Shown: positions 1-7,333, counted from the stretch's first letter. The stretch is DNA of 8,310 bases from an uncultured Lachnospiraceae bacterium (GCA_902803625.1 CADCQV010000159.1:1-8310), one strand, 5' to 3'. Translations and numbers: made by a program. The notes: a model not told the origin generated them from the sequence alone.

Positions 1-2163
1 TCCGTCAGATCTGACGGTTATTGCTCCAGCGTATGCGGTACAGAAGATGTCGGAATGTATGTTTTCCAGCCTTTTCAGAAGCTCCTTATGGGGATGGCCG
101 TATGAATTTTTCCTCCCCGCCGAAATAAGGGAAGCGTCGGGATGTATTTTCTTCAGGAACTCCTCCGGAGTGGAATTTCTGGAGCCGTGATGTGAAACCT
201 TCAAAACGGTTATTTTGTCCTTCTCCGAAAGCCTCCCTGTCATCTCCTTTTCTCCCTCCCCCTGCGTGTCTCCGGTGAAAAGAGCGGAAAAATCCCCGTA
301 TTTCATTTCCACTACCGCAGAGTATTCATTGGGATCGGATGCATAAAACCCTTTCCCTGGACCAAGACAGCCGAAATCCAGCTCTCCTATGCTGAAGCCT
401 CTCCCGGCACATATTTTTGAAACCTTTATTCCCGCCTCTTCCGCACTCCTTACGATATCTCCGTACTTTTCATCCGGTTCATCTATTTCCGGCAGTATCA
501 GGTTCTTTATCCTCAATCCTCCCCTGTTTCCCATATCCAGTATCTCCAGAAAACCGCAGATGTGATCGTTGTCGGTGTGTGTCAGAATGACCGCCTCTAT
601 CTCCCTTATTCCCATATACTTAAGGTATGGAAGAACCCTGTATTTTGCGATCTCCTTCACGGAAGAACTGCCGCAGTCTATCATTACGGTCTTCATCCTC
701 CGGTCGCTTATGATATTGCAGTCTCCCTGACCTATATCCAGCATGGTGTAATTCAGTCCACGCGGAAAATGAAGCAGAAGTATCAACGGGAGGAGCATTA
801 GGAGCGGCAGAAACGATACGCTTGGTTTTTCTTCCCTTTTCCCGCTTTTCTTCCTTTTCCACAAGATGCAGAAAAGAAATAATAACGTATAGTAGATCAC
901 GATTCCCGCCGTTTCCGGCCTTCCCGCGGTGAAAACCGCTCCCGGAAAAGACTGGCATATTAGACACCCCCTTTCATAAAACAACAGGATCAGATGACAG
1001 ATAAGCGCCGGCAGCATAGCCGGTATCGTAAGAAATAAACCTGAGAAAGCGGTTAATACCGCTGACACTACGAGAACTCCCATACAGGGGATCACCAGAA
1101 GGTTGATAAGCAGTGAATATACCGGTATCTCGTAGAAAAAATACAGAACCACCGGAAGAGTGAACAGATTGATGGAAAGGCTTGCTGCAAAGCCCGACAT
1201 CAGCTTTTTCTCCCCAAAGGGAAGGCTTTTTTTCAGAACCGGGCTTATCAGCGCTATTCCTGCCACCGCCCCGAAGGACAGCATAAAGCCCGAGTCAAAG
1301 ATATACAGCGGATCCGTAAAAAGAATGGTCATCAGGGACAGGGCAAGAGCACTTAAAAGATCATATGTCCTGTGCACAAGATCGGACACCATACAAGTTC
1401 CGAACATTATGGCTGCCCTCACGGTTGCAGTTCCGGCTCCGGCCATAAGCGAATACAGGGAAATGAACAGCATACAAGATAGGGAAGCAGCCACGGGATT
1501 CAGCCGGAGCTTTCTTAAGAGTCTGTACAGACCGTATCCCAGTATGGAGATATGTAGTCCGGAGATCGACAGGGCATGGGCTATGCCTGCGCTCTGATAG
1601 AGCTCTTTGATACCGGGATCCAGAGCGGCTCTGTCCCCGAGTATCATAGCCTTTAGTATCCCGCTGTCCTTTTCGTTTAAGAGTCTGTCATAGACAGCTC
1701 CCAGACTGCAGCGGAGGGAAAAGAGCTTTTCCCGCAAAACATCGTATCTCTTTGAGTAAGACAATATCTCCCCGTCAAACAGCCTGTAATCTATTCCCCT
1801 AATCAGATAATACCTTCTCATATCGAACTGACCGGGATTGGAGGCTTCTTCAAAAAGAGAAAACCTTCCCCTCACCGTGACCCGTGCCCCTATGGGAGGC
1901 AGGTCCGCTAAGCTGTCGTATTGCTCTTTGAGATATATGAAAACTGAAGTTTTGTCCGGATCTCCCTTTTCGGGAGCGGCACTGTCAAGAATAATGATAA
2001 AAGAATCGTTTTTGTATTGCCTGTCGGAAAGCTTTCCGCTGACGGTTATAAGAGAATTGTCGGGAACGTCCGGCGGATTTCCCCTTATGGGGTGCAGCTT
2101 CATTAAAATAAGCGCAATGATAAGGAAGAGGCAGGCAATAAAGACAAGAGGTCTTCTAATCAC
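1..2163 (-). CDS. comEC: ComEC/Rec2 DNA-uptake channel protein, 3' end cut by window edge
   Basis: ComEC is the polytopic membrane protein that carries single-stranded DNA across the cytoplasmic membrane during transformation. An unbroken frame of 721 codons runs off the left edge. It shows a first membrane segment (about residues 6-21), a DUF4131-like N-terminal region with NPGQFD at 109-114, the Competence domain with HALSISGLHIS at 196-206 and FDSGFMLSF at 289-297, several further hydrophobic segments to about residue 465, and a C-terminal metallo-beta-lactamase-like domain. That domain has MLDIGQGDC (474-482), THTDNDH (528-534), a GDT motif with D632, and SHHGS (657-661), so the metal-binding residues look intact. 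The closing GAITVRSDG resembles the usual family C-terminus, so few residues should be missing. The start is the GTG at 2163-2161, preceded by GGGGAG; the next ATG (codon 21) would remove the first membrane segment. It overlaps the GerMN gene by 8 bases, which suggests translational coupling. Confidence 0.96.
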   Translation of the reverse strand, partial: MIRRPLVFIACLFLIIALILMKLHPIRGNPPDVPDNSLITVSGKLSDRQYKNDSFIIILDSAAPEKGDPDKTSVFIYLKEQYDSLADLPPIGARVTVRGRFSLFEEASNPGQFDMRRYYLIRGIDYRLFDGEILSYSKRYDVLREKLFSLRCSLGAVYDRLLNEKDSGILKAMILGDRAALDPGIKELYQSAGIAHALSISGLHISILGYGLYRLLRKLRLNPVAASLSCMLFISLYSLMAGAGTATVRAAIMFGTCMVSDLVHRTYDLLSALALSLMTILFTDPLYIFDSGFMLSFGAVAGIALISPVLKKSLPFGEKKLMSGFAASLSINLFTLPVVLYFFYEIPVYSLLINLLVIPCMGVLVVSAVLTAFSGLFLTIPAMLPALICHLILLFYERGCLICQSFPGAVFTAGRPETAGIVIYYTLLFLFCILWKRKKSGKREEKPSVSFLPLLMLLPLILLLHFPRGLNYTMLDIGQGDCNIISDRRMKTVMIDCGSSSVKEIAKYRVLPYLKYMGIREIEAVILTHTDNDHICGFLEILDMGNRGGLRIKNLILPEIDEPDEKYGDIVRSAEEAGIKVSKICAGRGFSIGELDFGCLGPGKGFYASDPNEYSAVVEMKYGDFSALFTGDTQGEGEKEMTGRLSEKDKITVLKVSHHGSRNSTPEEFLKKIHPDASLISAGRKNSYGHPHKELLKRLENIHSDIFCTAYAGAITVRSDG
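2..17. repeat. Perfect 16-base palindrome at the 3' end of comEC
   Basis: CCGTCAGATCTGACGG is its own reverse complement. As RNA it can form a 6-bp stem closed by a GATC loop. It occupies the last comEC codons in the window. Whether a T-rich run follows on the minus strand, which would make it a terminator, cannot be seen because the window ends here. Confidence 0.6.
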
Positions 2164-3082
2164 TGCTCACTATCTCCCCATTAAATGAATAGGCTTCGTC
2201 AAGTCTCACATTACTCCGTAATACTCTGTCTGTTTCCCCGTTTACCGATATCTGCACCTTATTCACTCCCGGAACACTGGTCAGGGAATTGACTATGGAA
2301 TAAAGCAGTGTTTCCTCCGTGACGTCCACTGGTTTGTCCACAAGGGCGGTATCCAGGCTCACGTAACAGATACCGTTCTTGATGGCTATGGTATTCAGCT
2401 TCGTGTCCGGTGATATGGTGGCATAGCCCTCGTGCTCTCCGGGTCCGGCTATCAGCTGCTCTATGACCACCTTCTCCAGGGGCTCATTACTGCTGTAAAC
2501 CATATCCCTCTTTGTCTCGACAAGAGAGGTTCCTCCCTTGCCGGCAAAATAGAGCCTGATGCTTTTCTTTACATAGGAGCTGAGCTCATCTCCCGCATTA
2601 TCTATGAAGGAATAATCAGTCATGCTCCCGACTTCTTCTCCGTTGGCATATTTCAGGGCTTCCCCGTTTACTTCAAAGAACACATATTTAACCTCTTTTT
2701 CCTGCATAACGGTCTGCACAACCGCTGCACGGAAAAGCACTTCCTTTTCGACGCTCATGTCGTTATATCTGTCGTCAAAATTCAGTATGGTTCCCTTATC
2801 CTCATTTCTGTAATCAATAAGCATAACTTCATTGCCCACGGTTCTTTTCAGTCTTACATCCGAAGGATCCTTCTGAAGCTCCAGGATATAGTCGGAAATC
2901 CCCGAGCTTTCGGAGAGCTCCGGTTTTTCCTCGAAAAGTATCTGTGATTCATCCTGGGTAAGGTAATACACCCCGTATCCTTTCTTTGCAGTACTCTCCC
3001 CGCCTTCTCCACATCCCTGTATAAGCAGAGCACAGAACAGAAGGATTATGGCTATTCTGATTTTTTGTTTTGATCCCCGCAT
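2156..3082 (-). CDS. Lipoprotein with two GerMN domains (GerM family)
   Basis: This is a predicted lipid-anchored protein of 308 residues on the outer face of the membrane. A basic N-terminus and hydrophobic stretch (about residues 8-22) lead to the lipobox LIQGC, with lipidated Cys24. Two GerMN-like domains follow. The first spans about 35-143, with GVYYL near its start and FFEVNGEAL near its end. The second spans about 172-295, with SIRLYFA, VIEQLIAGP, CYVSLDTALVD and VNKVQISVNGE. B. subtilis GerM, a sporulation and germination protein, has the same tandem layout. GerMN also occurs in actinobacterial LpqB, a lipoprotein encoded beside the MtrAB two-component system. The gene lies between a histidine kinase and comEC, so a role in signalling or the cell envelope is as plausible as sporulation. 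An in-frame ATG at 3142 would add 20 residues and overlap the kinase gene by 14 bases. I prefer the ATG at 3082 because it gives a normal-length signal peptide and follows AAGGAG, though the 15-base spacing is long. Confidence 0.9.
   Translation of the reverse strand: MRGSKQKIRIAIILLFCALLIQGCGEGGESTAKKGYGVYYLTQDESQILFEEKPELSESSGISDYILELQKDPSDVRLKRTVGNEVMLIDYRNEDKGTILNFDDRYNDMSVEKEVLFRAAVVQTVMQEKEVKYVFFEVNGEALKYANGEEVGSMTDYSFIDNAGDELSSYVKKSIRLYFAGKGGTSLVETKRDMVYSSNEPLEKVVIEQLIAGPGEHEGYATISPDTKLNTIAIKNGICYVSLDTALVDKPVDVTEETLLYSIVNSLTSVPGVNKVQISVNGETDRVLRSNVRLDEAYSFNGEIVSSD
2174..2179 (-). promoter_or_regulatory. Ribosome binding site for comEC
   Basis: GGGGAG lies 10 bases before a GTG, inside the last codons of the upstream GerMN gene. 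It supports the GTG at 2161-2163 as the comEC start rather than the ATG 60 bases further on, which has no membrane segment left in front of it. Confidence 0.6.
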
Positions 3083-3097
3083 AGCTTGACGATGCCG

Positions 3098-3103
3098 CTC
3101 CTT
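3098..3103 (-). promoter_or_regulatory. Candidate ribosome binding site for the GerMN lipoprotein
   Basis: AAGGAG precedes the ATG at 3080-3082 by 15 bases, longer than the usual 5-10. The alternative ATG at 3140-3142 has no good site in front of it, only the possibility of coupling to the end of the kinase gene. The start therefore remains somewhat open. Confidence 0.4.
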
Positions 3104-3128
3104 ACGCCGTTTCTTTGCCGCCTGAATC

Positions 3129-4577
3129 TCAGACAGCCACATATTTCAAGGGAACCCTGACGGTAAAGGTTGTTCCCTCTCCCTCTACGCTGCTGACCTT
3201 TATAGCGCCTCTGTGCATCAGTATCGAGCTTCTGGTGACTGCGAGCCCCAGCCCGGTACCGCCTATTTCCCTTGAATGTGATTTATCAACCCTGTAGAAT
3301 CTTTCAAAGATTTGATCCACAGAATCCTCCGGTATCCCTATACCGGAATCGGATACGGTTATGGTGAAAAACTGATGGTCACTGTCCAGTCCCACTCTTA
3401 TCCAGCCGTTCTCCTTATTGTATTTCACTGCGTTCTCGACAAGATTCATTATCGCAAGGGTAAATTTCGTTCTGTCCACCTCGGCATTTACCGGTCTCTT
3501 GCTTTCAAACACTATCTGAACGCCCTTTTTGTCGGCAATGGGACGAAGTCTCTTTAACAGGAGTTCGATAAGAGCGTTAATATCAGTGTCTTCAGCGTTT
3601 ATCTCCTCAGTGGCCTTGTCCATCTTTACCATTGAGAGGAGATCATTGATGATCTTATCCTCCCTGTCCACTTCCTCCGCGATATCGATCATAAATTCCC
3701 TGTAGGTTTCATTGGGCACCTCATCTGCGGAGATCAGGGAATCCGCCAGTACCTTCATGGAGGTAAGCGGGGTCTTCAGCTCATGTGAAACATTTGAAAC
3801 AAATTCATCTCTTGATTCGTCCAGGGACTTCAGTCTGCCCATAAGGTTATTAAAGGCATCCATTATGGCCTCGGTCTCGGTATAATCAGGTATGGATATC
3901 TGTGCCTCCCCGAAGCCCTCCTGAACGGAGCTTATCGCTGCAGTGATACGCTTAAAGGGTCTTGTCAGAAGATAGGACACAAAGAGAGAAAGAGCGAACA
4001 GAAGCAGGGCCATGGTGAACAGCATGATATTCAGCTTTCTGCTCAGTACATCCTCCGTATCCCTTATCATGCCCGTTGCTGCCGATACAAAGAGTACTCC
4101 CTCCGTTTCCCCGGTTTTTATGTTGCTTACGGGCACACATATTTCAATGTACTCGTTTTCCTGGTCATAAACAGAGGAGCCCGCTCCCGAGGAAAAACAT
4201 TTTATAATTTCCTGGGAAATCATGGTTCTGCCGTTTGAAAGATCATAGGTGTCATGGATTATAACGAACCTGTTATCGGTAATGATGATCCTGCCGTTAT
4301 ATATTCCCGCCAGAAGATCCATTTCGCTGTTTATATAATCATTTTCCGGATTCAGGAAGTACCCTTCGGAATCCAGTCTGGTGGCAAGGATCCTGCTTTG
4401 ATCCACTGCCTCTGTGGTGCGGACGGAAATCGCCCTTGTTCTGTAATTCTTAACCACTGCTTCGGAAATAACAATTGCGGGAATAATACCTGCAAGAAAA
4501 AACAGAACGATCAACAGAAATCTCAGACTCTTCAGAGCCTTAAGCTTATTAAGAAAAACCAGAAAAATCGTCTTCAT
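3129..4577 (-). CDS. Membrane sensor histidine kinase (HAMP, HisKA, HATPase)
   Basis: This is a 482-residue class I sensor kinase that senses an external or envelope signal and phosphorylates a response regulator, most likely the OmpR-type one at 7397-8086. A membrane segment (about residues 19-42) is followed by an extracytoplasmic region (about 43-180) that resembles a Cache/PAS-like fold. A second membrane segment (183-204) and a HAMP linker (about 205-257) come next. The HisKA domain has VSHELKTP with phospho-acceptor His265. The ATP-binding domain has the N-box NLVENAVKYN (378-387), the G1 box DSGIGIP (410-416), the F-box FERFYR (424-429) and the G2 box GGTGLGL (439-445). All catalytic motifs look intact. 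There is no PAS domain between HAMP and HisKA, unlike canonical B. subtilis WalK, so PhoR-like is an equally fair label. The ATG at 4577 is the only sensible start, since an in-frame stop lies just upstream, yet no Shine-Dalgarno sequence precedes it. The gene has its own candidate promoter and a WalR-type box. Confidence 0.95.
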   Translation of the reverse strand: MKTIFLVFLNKLKALKSLRFLLIVLFFLAGIIPAIVISEAVVKNYRTRAISVRTTEAVDQSRILATRLDSEGYFLNPENDYINSEMDLLAGIYNGRIIITDNRFVIIHDTYDLSNGRTMISQEIIKCFSSGAGSSVYDQENEYIEICVPVSNIKTGETEGVLFVSAATGMIRDTEDVLSRKLNIMLFTMALLLFALSLFVSYLLTRPFKRITAAISSVQEGFGEAQISIPDYTETEAIMDAFNNLMGRLKSLDESRDEFVSNVSHELKTPLTSMKVLADSLISADEVPNETYREFMIDIAEEVDREDKIINDLLSMVKMDKATEEINAEDTDINALIELLLKRLRPIADKKGVQIVFESKRPVNAEVDRTKFTLAIMNLVENAVKYNKENGWIRVGLDSDHQFFTITVSDSGIGIPEDSVDQIFERFYRVDKSHSREIGGTGLGLAVTRSSILMHRGAIKVSSVEGEGTTFTVRVPLKYVAV

Positions 4578-4583
4578 TATCTG

Positions 4584-4602
4584 AAGTCAAAAAAAGTCAA
4601 AA
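4584..4602 (-). repeat. Short tandem repeat TTTTGACTT x2 in the kinase leader
   Basis: TTTTGACTT occurs twice with a 10-base period in the 5' untranslated region of the kinase gene, between the WalR-type box and the start codon. Two copies about one helical turn apart could serve as regulator half-sites, or could be chance in a T-rich stretch. It takes the place where a Shine-Dalgarno sequence would be expected. Confidence 0.45.
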
Positions 4603-4608
4603 CAGATT

Positions 4609-4625
4609 GTTACAATATTATTACA
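4609..4625 (-). promoter_or_regulatory. WalR-type operator upstream of the histidine kinase
   Basis: On the minus strand the sequence reads TGTAAT-AATAT-TGTAAC, an exact match to the WalR (YycF) consensus TGTWAH-N5-TGTWAH. It lies 31 bases before the kinase start codon. A PhoP-type reading on the opposite strand (TTHAYA-like repeats) fits only five of six positions per half-site. The response regulator in this window has a DNA-binding helix region (RTVDVHIRRLREKIE) close to the WalR one as I remember it (RTVDVTVRRLREKIE). The likely binder is therefore the regulator encoded at 7397-8086. Binding itself is inferred. Confidence 0.65.
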
Positions 4626-4643
4626 AAAATACCCATCAGACAA
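4615..4643 (-). promoter_or_regulatory. Candidate promoter for the kinase-GerMN-comEC unit
   Basis: A -35 candidate TTGTCT (4643-4638) and a -10 candidate TAATAT (4620-4615) are separated by 17 bases, each matching four of six consensus positions. An overlapping TGTAATAAT reads as an extended -10 element. The -10 lies inside the WalR-type box, which would favour repression on binding. A promoter is expected here because a terminator closes the upstream gene. Transcription would begin near 4608, giving a leader of about 30 bases. Confidence 0.45.
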
Positions 4644-4667
4644 GAGAAATCAGAAAAAATATTGTTC

Positions 4668-4709
4668 TTAAATAAAAACATAAGGCGTGCCTCATTCGAA
4701 GCACGCCCT
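4668..4709 (-). terminator. Rho-independent terminator overlapping the aminotransferase stop codon
   Basis: On the minus strand GGCGTGC and GCACGCC form a 7-bp GC-rich stem, extendable by G-U and A-U pairs to about 9 bp, around a 10-base loop. The stem is followed by TTATGTTTTTATTT. The 5' arm lies in the last codons of the aminotransferase gene, and the TGA stop (4694-4692) is in the loop. This should end most transcription coming from xylA and the aminotransferase before the histidine kinase gene. Confidence 0.85.
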
Positions 4710-5990
4710 GACCATCTCTATTACCCTGTCCTGCTCTTCCGCTGTCATTTTGATGTCACTCGGCAGGCAGAACCCTCTTTTGAAAATATCCATTCCAATA
4801 TCGACCGGAAGACCGTCCTTACCCCCGTCGCCTCCCTCAATATAGGCGTTTGAAAGCGCCCGTCCGTTTCCTTCCCGGGTTATGAATGCATTGTTCCTGT
4901 AAACAGGCTGCTGATGCATAGGCTTCCAAATCGGCCGTCCTTCGGCGTTTAAGGAGCTCAATGTCTCAAGTATCTCCATAGGACAGCTCTTTCCCTCTTC
5001 GGGACTGTACAGGCTTTCCCGTCCGCTCCGTACTTCGCGGCACAAATGGTCGTCATCTATAACAGCGGAGCTCAGCCAATAGTTTGGTGAGCTGTTTTCC
5101 GCATCAAAGGGATTCATCTTCAAAGGCAATCCTGAAAAGCCCTTTTCGTAGCGTTCATAAATTGCCTTCTTCAAAGCAATGTGCTCCCCGAGATGCGGGA
5201 GCTGTCCCCTTATGACCCCGGCTATGACATTGCTCATCCTGTAATTGTATCCAAGCTCCTCGTGCTGGTACCAGGGAGCAGCTTCCCTTGCCTGAGTGGA
5301 CCACTTCCTGACCTTCTGTGCATCCTCCTTTGAATCGCTAAGGAACATGCCTCCGGAGGAACCGGTTATTATCTTATTCCCGTTAAACGAGATTATGCCA
5401 TAATCTCCGAGACTGCCGGTCTGCCTGTGTTTATACTCCGCACCCAGAGATTCTGCTGCGTCCTCTACTATCAAGGCATCATGCTGATCGGCAACAGAGC
5501 GTAGCTCATCCATTTTTGCAGGAGTCCCGTAAAGATGGACAACTACGATAAGCTTAGTATCCGGATAAATCCTGAAGGCCTGCTCCAGAGCGACAGGATC
5601 CATATTCCAGGTATCATATTCCCCGTCTACAAAGACGGCCTCGCCTCCCTCATATGCAACGGGATTCACCGTAGCATCAAAGGTCATATCCGAGCAGAAT
5701 ACTCTGTGCCCCGCGAGACTTCCCCTGTTTGCGGGATGAATACCGTAAAGCCTTTCCCCTGCAAGCCGTATGGCGAGATGGAGAGCCGCCGTCCCTGAGG
5801 ACAGGGCGACCGCATATCTGCAGCCGGTCTTTTCCGCAGCGGCGGCTTCCACAGCGTCCAGGTTTTTGCCTACGGTAGACATCCAGTTGGTGTCATAGGC
5901 CTCCTTGACAAATTCCATCTCCTCACCATGCATGGTGGGGCTTGCAAGCCATATTCTGTTTTCAAAGGCTTCAAAGCTTTTTCTGTACAT
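4692..5990 (-). CDS. DegT/DnrJ/EryC1/StrS family PLP-dependent sugar aminotransferase
   Basis: This 432-residue cytoplasmic enzyme is predicted to transfer an amino group, usually from glutamate, to a nucleotide-linked keto-sugar, as in bacillosamine, perosamine or related amino-sugar synthesis for surface glycans. It has SSGTAAL (64-70, cofactor phosphate region), VEDAAESLGA (175-184, with Asp177 facing the pyridine nitrogen), and SFNGNKIITGSSGGM (201-215), in which Lys206 should hold PLP. RPIWKPMHQQPVY and the late FCLPSD are like the PglE/LegC-type subgroup. An insertion at about 78-95 is, as I recall, typical of the longer versions in Lachnospiraceae. The start codon is 12 bases after the xylA stop with only a weak GGAA in front, so the two genes are probably cotranscribed and translationally coupled. 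No glycosyltransferase or nucleotide-sugar dehydratase is nearby, which is odd for this family. The exact substrate cannot be read from sequence. Confidence 0.93.
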   Translation of the reverse strand: MYRKSFEAFENRIWLASPTMHGEEMEFVKEAYDTNWMSTVGKNLDAVEAAAAEKTGCRYAVALSSGTAALHLAIRLAGERLYGIHPANRGSLAGHRVFCSDMTFDATVNPVAYEGGEAVFVDGEYDTWNMDPVALEQAFRIYPDTKLIVVVHLYGTPAKMDELRSVADQHDALIVEDAAESLGAEYKHRQTGSLGDYGIISFNGNKIITGSSGGMFLSDSKEDAQKVRKWSTQAREAAPWYQHEELGYNYRMSNVIAGVIRGQLPHLGEHIALKKAIYERYEKGFSGLPLKMNPFDAENSSPNYWLSSAVIDDDHLCREVRSGRESLYSPEEGKSCPMEILETLSSLNAEGRPIWKPMHQQPVYRNNAFITREGNGRALSNAYIEGGDGGKDGLPVDIGMDIFKRGFCLPSDIKMTAEEQDRVIEMVRACFE

Positions 5991-6002
5991 TGATTTCCGT
6001 GA

Positions 6003-7328
6003 TCAGAACTCGAGGCTCATAAGGCACTGGTTCATAACAGACTCCAGCTCCTCCTGTCTGCCGCTGGTGTTAGTGGTAACCTCGCCCATCTTCTGAACAT
6101 AGGCATAGAGAGATTCCAGAGACTCATTCCCGTCTATGATGCTCTTTCCGATACCGCTCTTCCAGCTTGCATATCTCTCTTCCACGAATTTGTCTATCCT
6201 TCCGTCCTCTATCATCCTGTCTGCCAGGAGAAGACCCAGAGCAAATCCGTCCATACCGGCAATGTGGGCGATCGCCACATCATCAAGTGTAAATGAACCC
6301 CTTCTCTGCTTCGCATCAAAGTTCAGTCCGCCGGTGGTAAATCCGCCTGCCTTCAGTATCTCATACATAGCCAGAGCCGCTCCGTACACATCCGTAGGGA
6401 ACTGATCCGTATCCCAGCCGAGGAGCATATCACCCTGGTTGGCATCTACCGAACCGAATACTCCGTTCACTCTTGCCACTCTCAGCTCATGCTGCATAGT
6501 ATGTCCTGCAAGGGTAGCGTGGTTTGTCTCTATATTGAGCCTGAATCTGTCCATAAGTCCGTATGCACGGAGGAAGTTTACACAGGTTGCTGCATCAAAA
6601 TCATACTGGTGCTTTGTGGGCTCCTTCGGCTTAGGCTCAATGTAGAAAGGACCTGTGAATCCGATCTTGTCCGCATGGGCGATCAGCATCTTGAAGAGCC
6701 TGGCCATATTGTCAAGCTCCAGCCCCATATCTGTATTGAGAAGGGTCTCGTAGCCCTCACGTCCTCCCCAGCAGGTATAGCCTGCGCCGTCCAGTGTCTT
6801 GGTGGCTTCCAGAGCTGCCTTTAACTGTGCTGCAGCATAGGCAAAGGCATCTGCATTCGGAGCCGTACCTGCACCGTGCATGTAACGGGGATTATTAAAG
6901 AGATTGGCCGTTCCCCAGAGAAGCTTCTTCCCGCTCTCCTTCTGCTTATCCTTAAGGATATCAACGATGGTATTCAGGTTTTCCGTGCTCTCGTCTATAT
7001 TCCTTCCCTCAGGAGCAATATCACGGTCATGGAAGCAGTAATAATCGATCCCCAGCTTGTCCATAAACTCAAAGCCTGCATCCACCTTGGCCTTTGCAAG
7101 ATCCATTGCCTCCTTATTTCCGAAGCTCTTGTCCATGGTTGGAGACCCGAACATATCCTGTCCGTTGGCACAGAGAGTATGCCACCAGGCCATACCGAAT
7201 TTCAGCTGCTCACGCATGGTCTTCCCGGCAACCTTCCTGTCGGGATCATAGAACTTGAAGGCGAAGGGATTTTTGCTCTTCGGTCCTTCATACTTTACCT
7301 TTGGTACATTCTTGAAATAATCGCTCAC
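6003..7328 (-). CDS. xylA: Xylose isomerase (class II)
   Basis: XylA interconverts D-xylose and D-xylulose in the cytoplasm, the entry step of pentose use, and can also act on glucose. The 441-residue length is normal for class II enzymes. The active site is complete: FHDRD with His100 and Asp103, IEPKPKEPTKHQYD with Glu231 and Lys233, IETNHATLAGH with Glu267 and His270, SVDANQGD with Asp295, GWDTDQFPTD with Asp306 and Asp308, and LNFDAK with Asp338. Each is one position below its E. coli counterpart. The start is a GTG at 7328-7326 with a strong AAGGAGG five bases upstream; no ATG occurs before codon 38. No xylulokinase, xylose transporter or XylR gene is present in the window. The gene begins 68 bases after the response regulator stop. 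That gap has no clear terminator, only a very weak candidate promoter (TTACGA, 18 bases, TATTTT), and no obvious cre or xylR operator, so read-through from the regulator gene is possible. Confidence 0.98.
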   Translation of the reverse strand: MSDYFKNVPKVKYEGPKSKNPFAFKFYDPDRKVAGKTMREQLKFGMAWWHTLCANGQDMFGSPTMDKSFGNKEAMDLAKAKVDAGFEFMDKLGIDYYCFHDRDIAPEGRNIDESTENLNTIVDILKDKQKESGKKLLWGTANLFNNPRYMHGAGTAPNADAFAYAAAQLKAALEATKTLDGAGYTCWGGREGYETLLNTDMGLELDNMARLFKMLIAHADKIGFTGPFYIEPKPKEPTKHQYDFDAATCVNFLRAYGLMDRFRLNIETNHATLAGHTMQHELRVARVNGVFGSVDANQGDMLLGWDTDQFPTDVYGAALAMYEILKAGGFTTGGLNFDAKQRRGSFTLDDVAIAHIAGMDGFALGLLLADRMIEDGRIDKFVEERYASWKSGIGKSIIDGNESLESLYAYVQKMGEVTTNTSGRQEELESVMNQCLMSLEF

Positions 7329-7333
7329 TTTTG

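Noticed and set aside
620..967. A 115-residue minus-strand frame inside comEC, preceded by a purine-rich AAAGGGGGTG that looks like a ribosome binding site.
   Set aside because: It lies wholly within the conserved comEC frame, and its translation is low-complexity, basic and unlike any protein I recognise. The purine run encodes comEC residues.
2432..2947. A 171-residue plus-strand frame antisense to the GerMN lipoprotein gene.
   Set aside because: The minus strand has the clear GerMN protein, and the plus-strand translation shows no family features.
4576..4600. TTGACT and GATAAT as a strong-looking promoter just before the kinase start.
   Set aside because: The spacing is only 13 bases, and the -10 would overlap the start codon, putting the transcript start inside the gene.
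4254..4853. A 199-residue plus-strand frame spanning the kinase start, the gap and the aminotransferase end.
   Set aside because: It runs through two well-supported minus-strand genes, a promoter region and a terminator, and its sequence is lysine- and asparagine-rich with no domain.
5924..5937. A perfect 14-base palindrome, CACCATGCATGGTG, near the start of the aminotransferase gene.
   Set aside because: It encodes the conserved PTMHGEE stretch, has no loop or T-rich run, and is far from any promoter. It is best explained as a coding coincidence.
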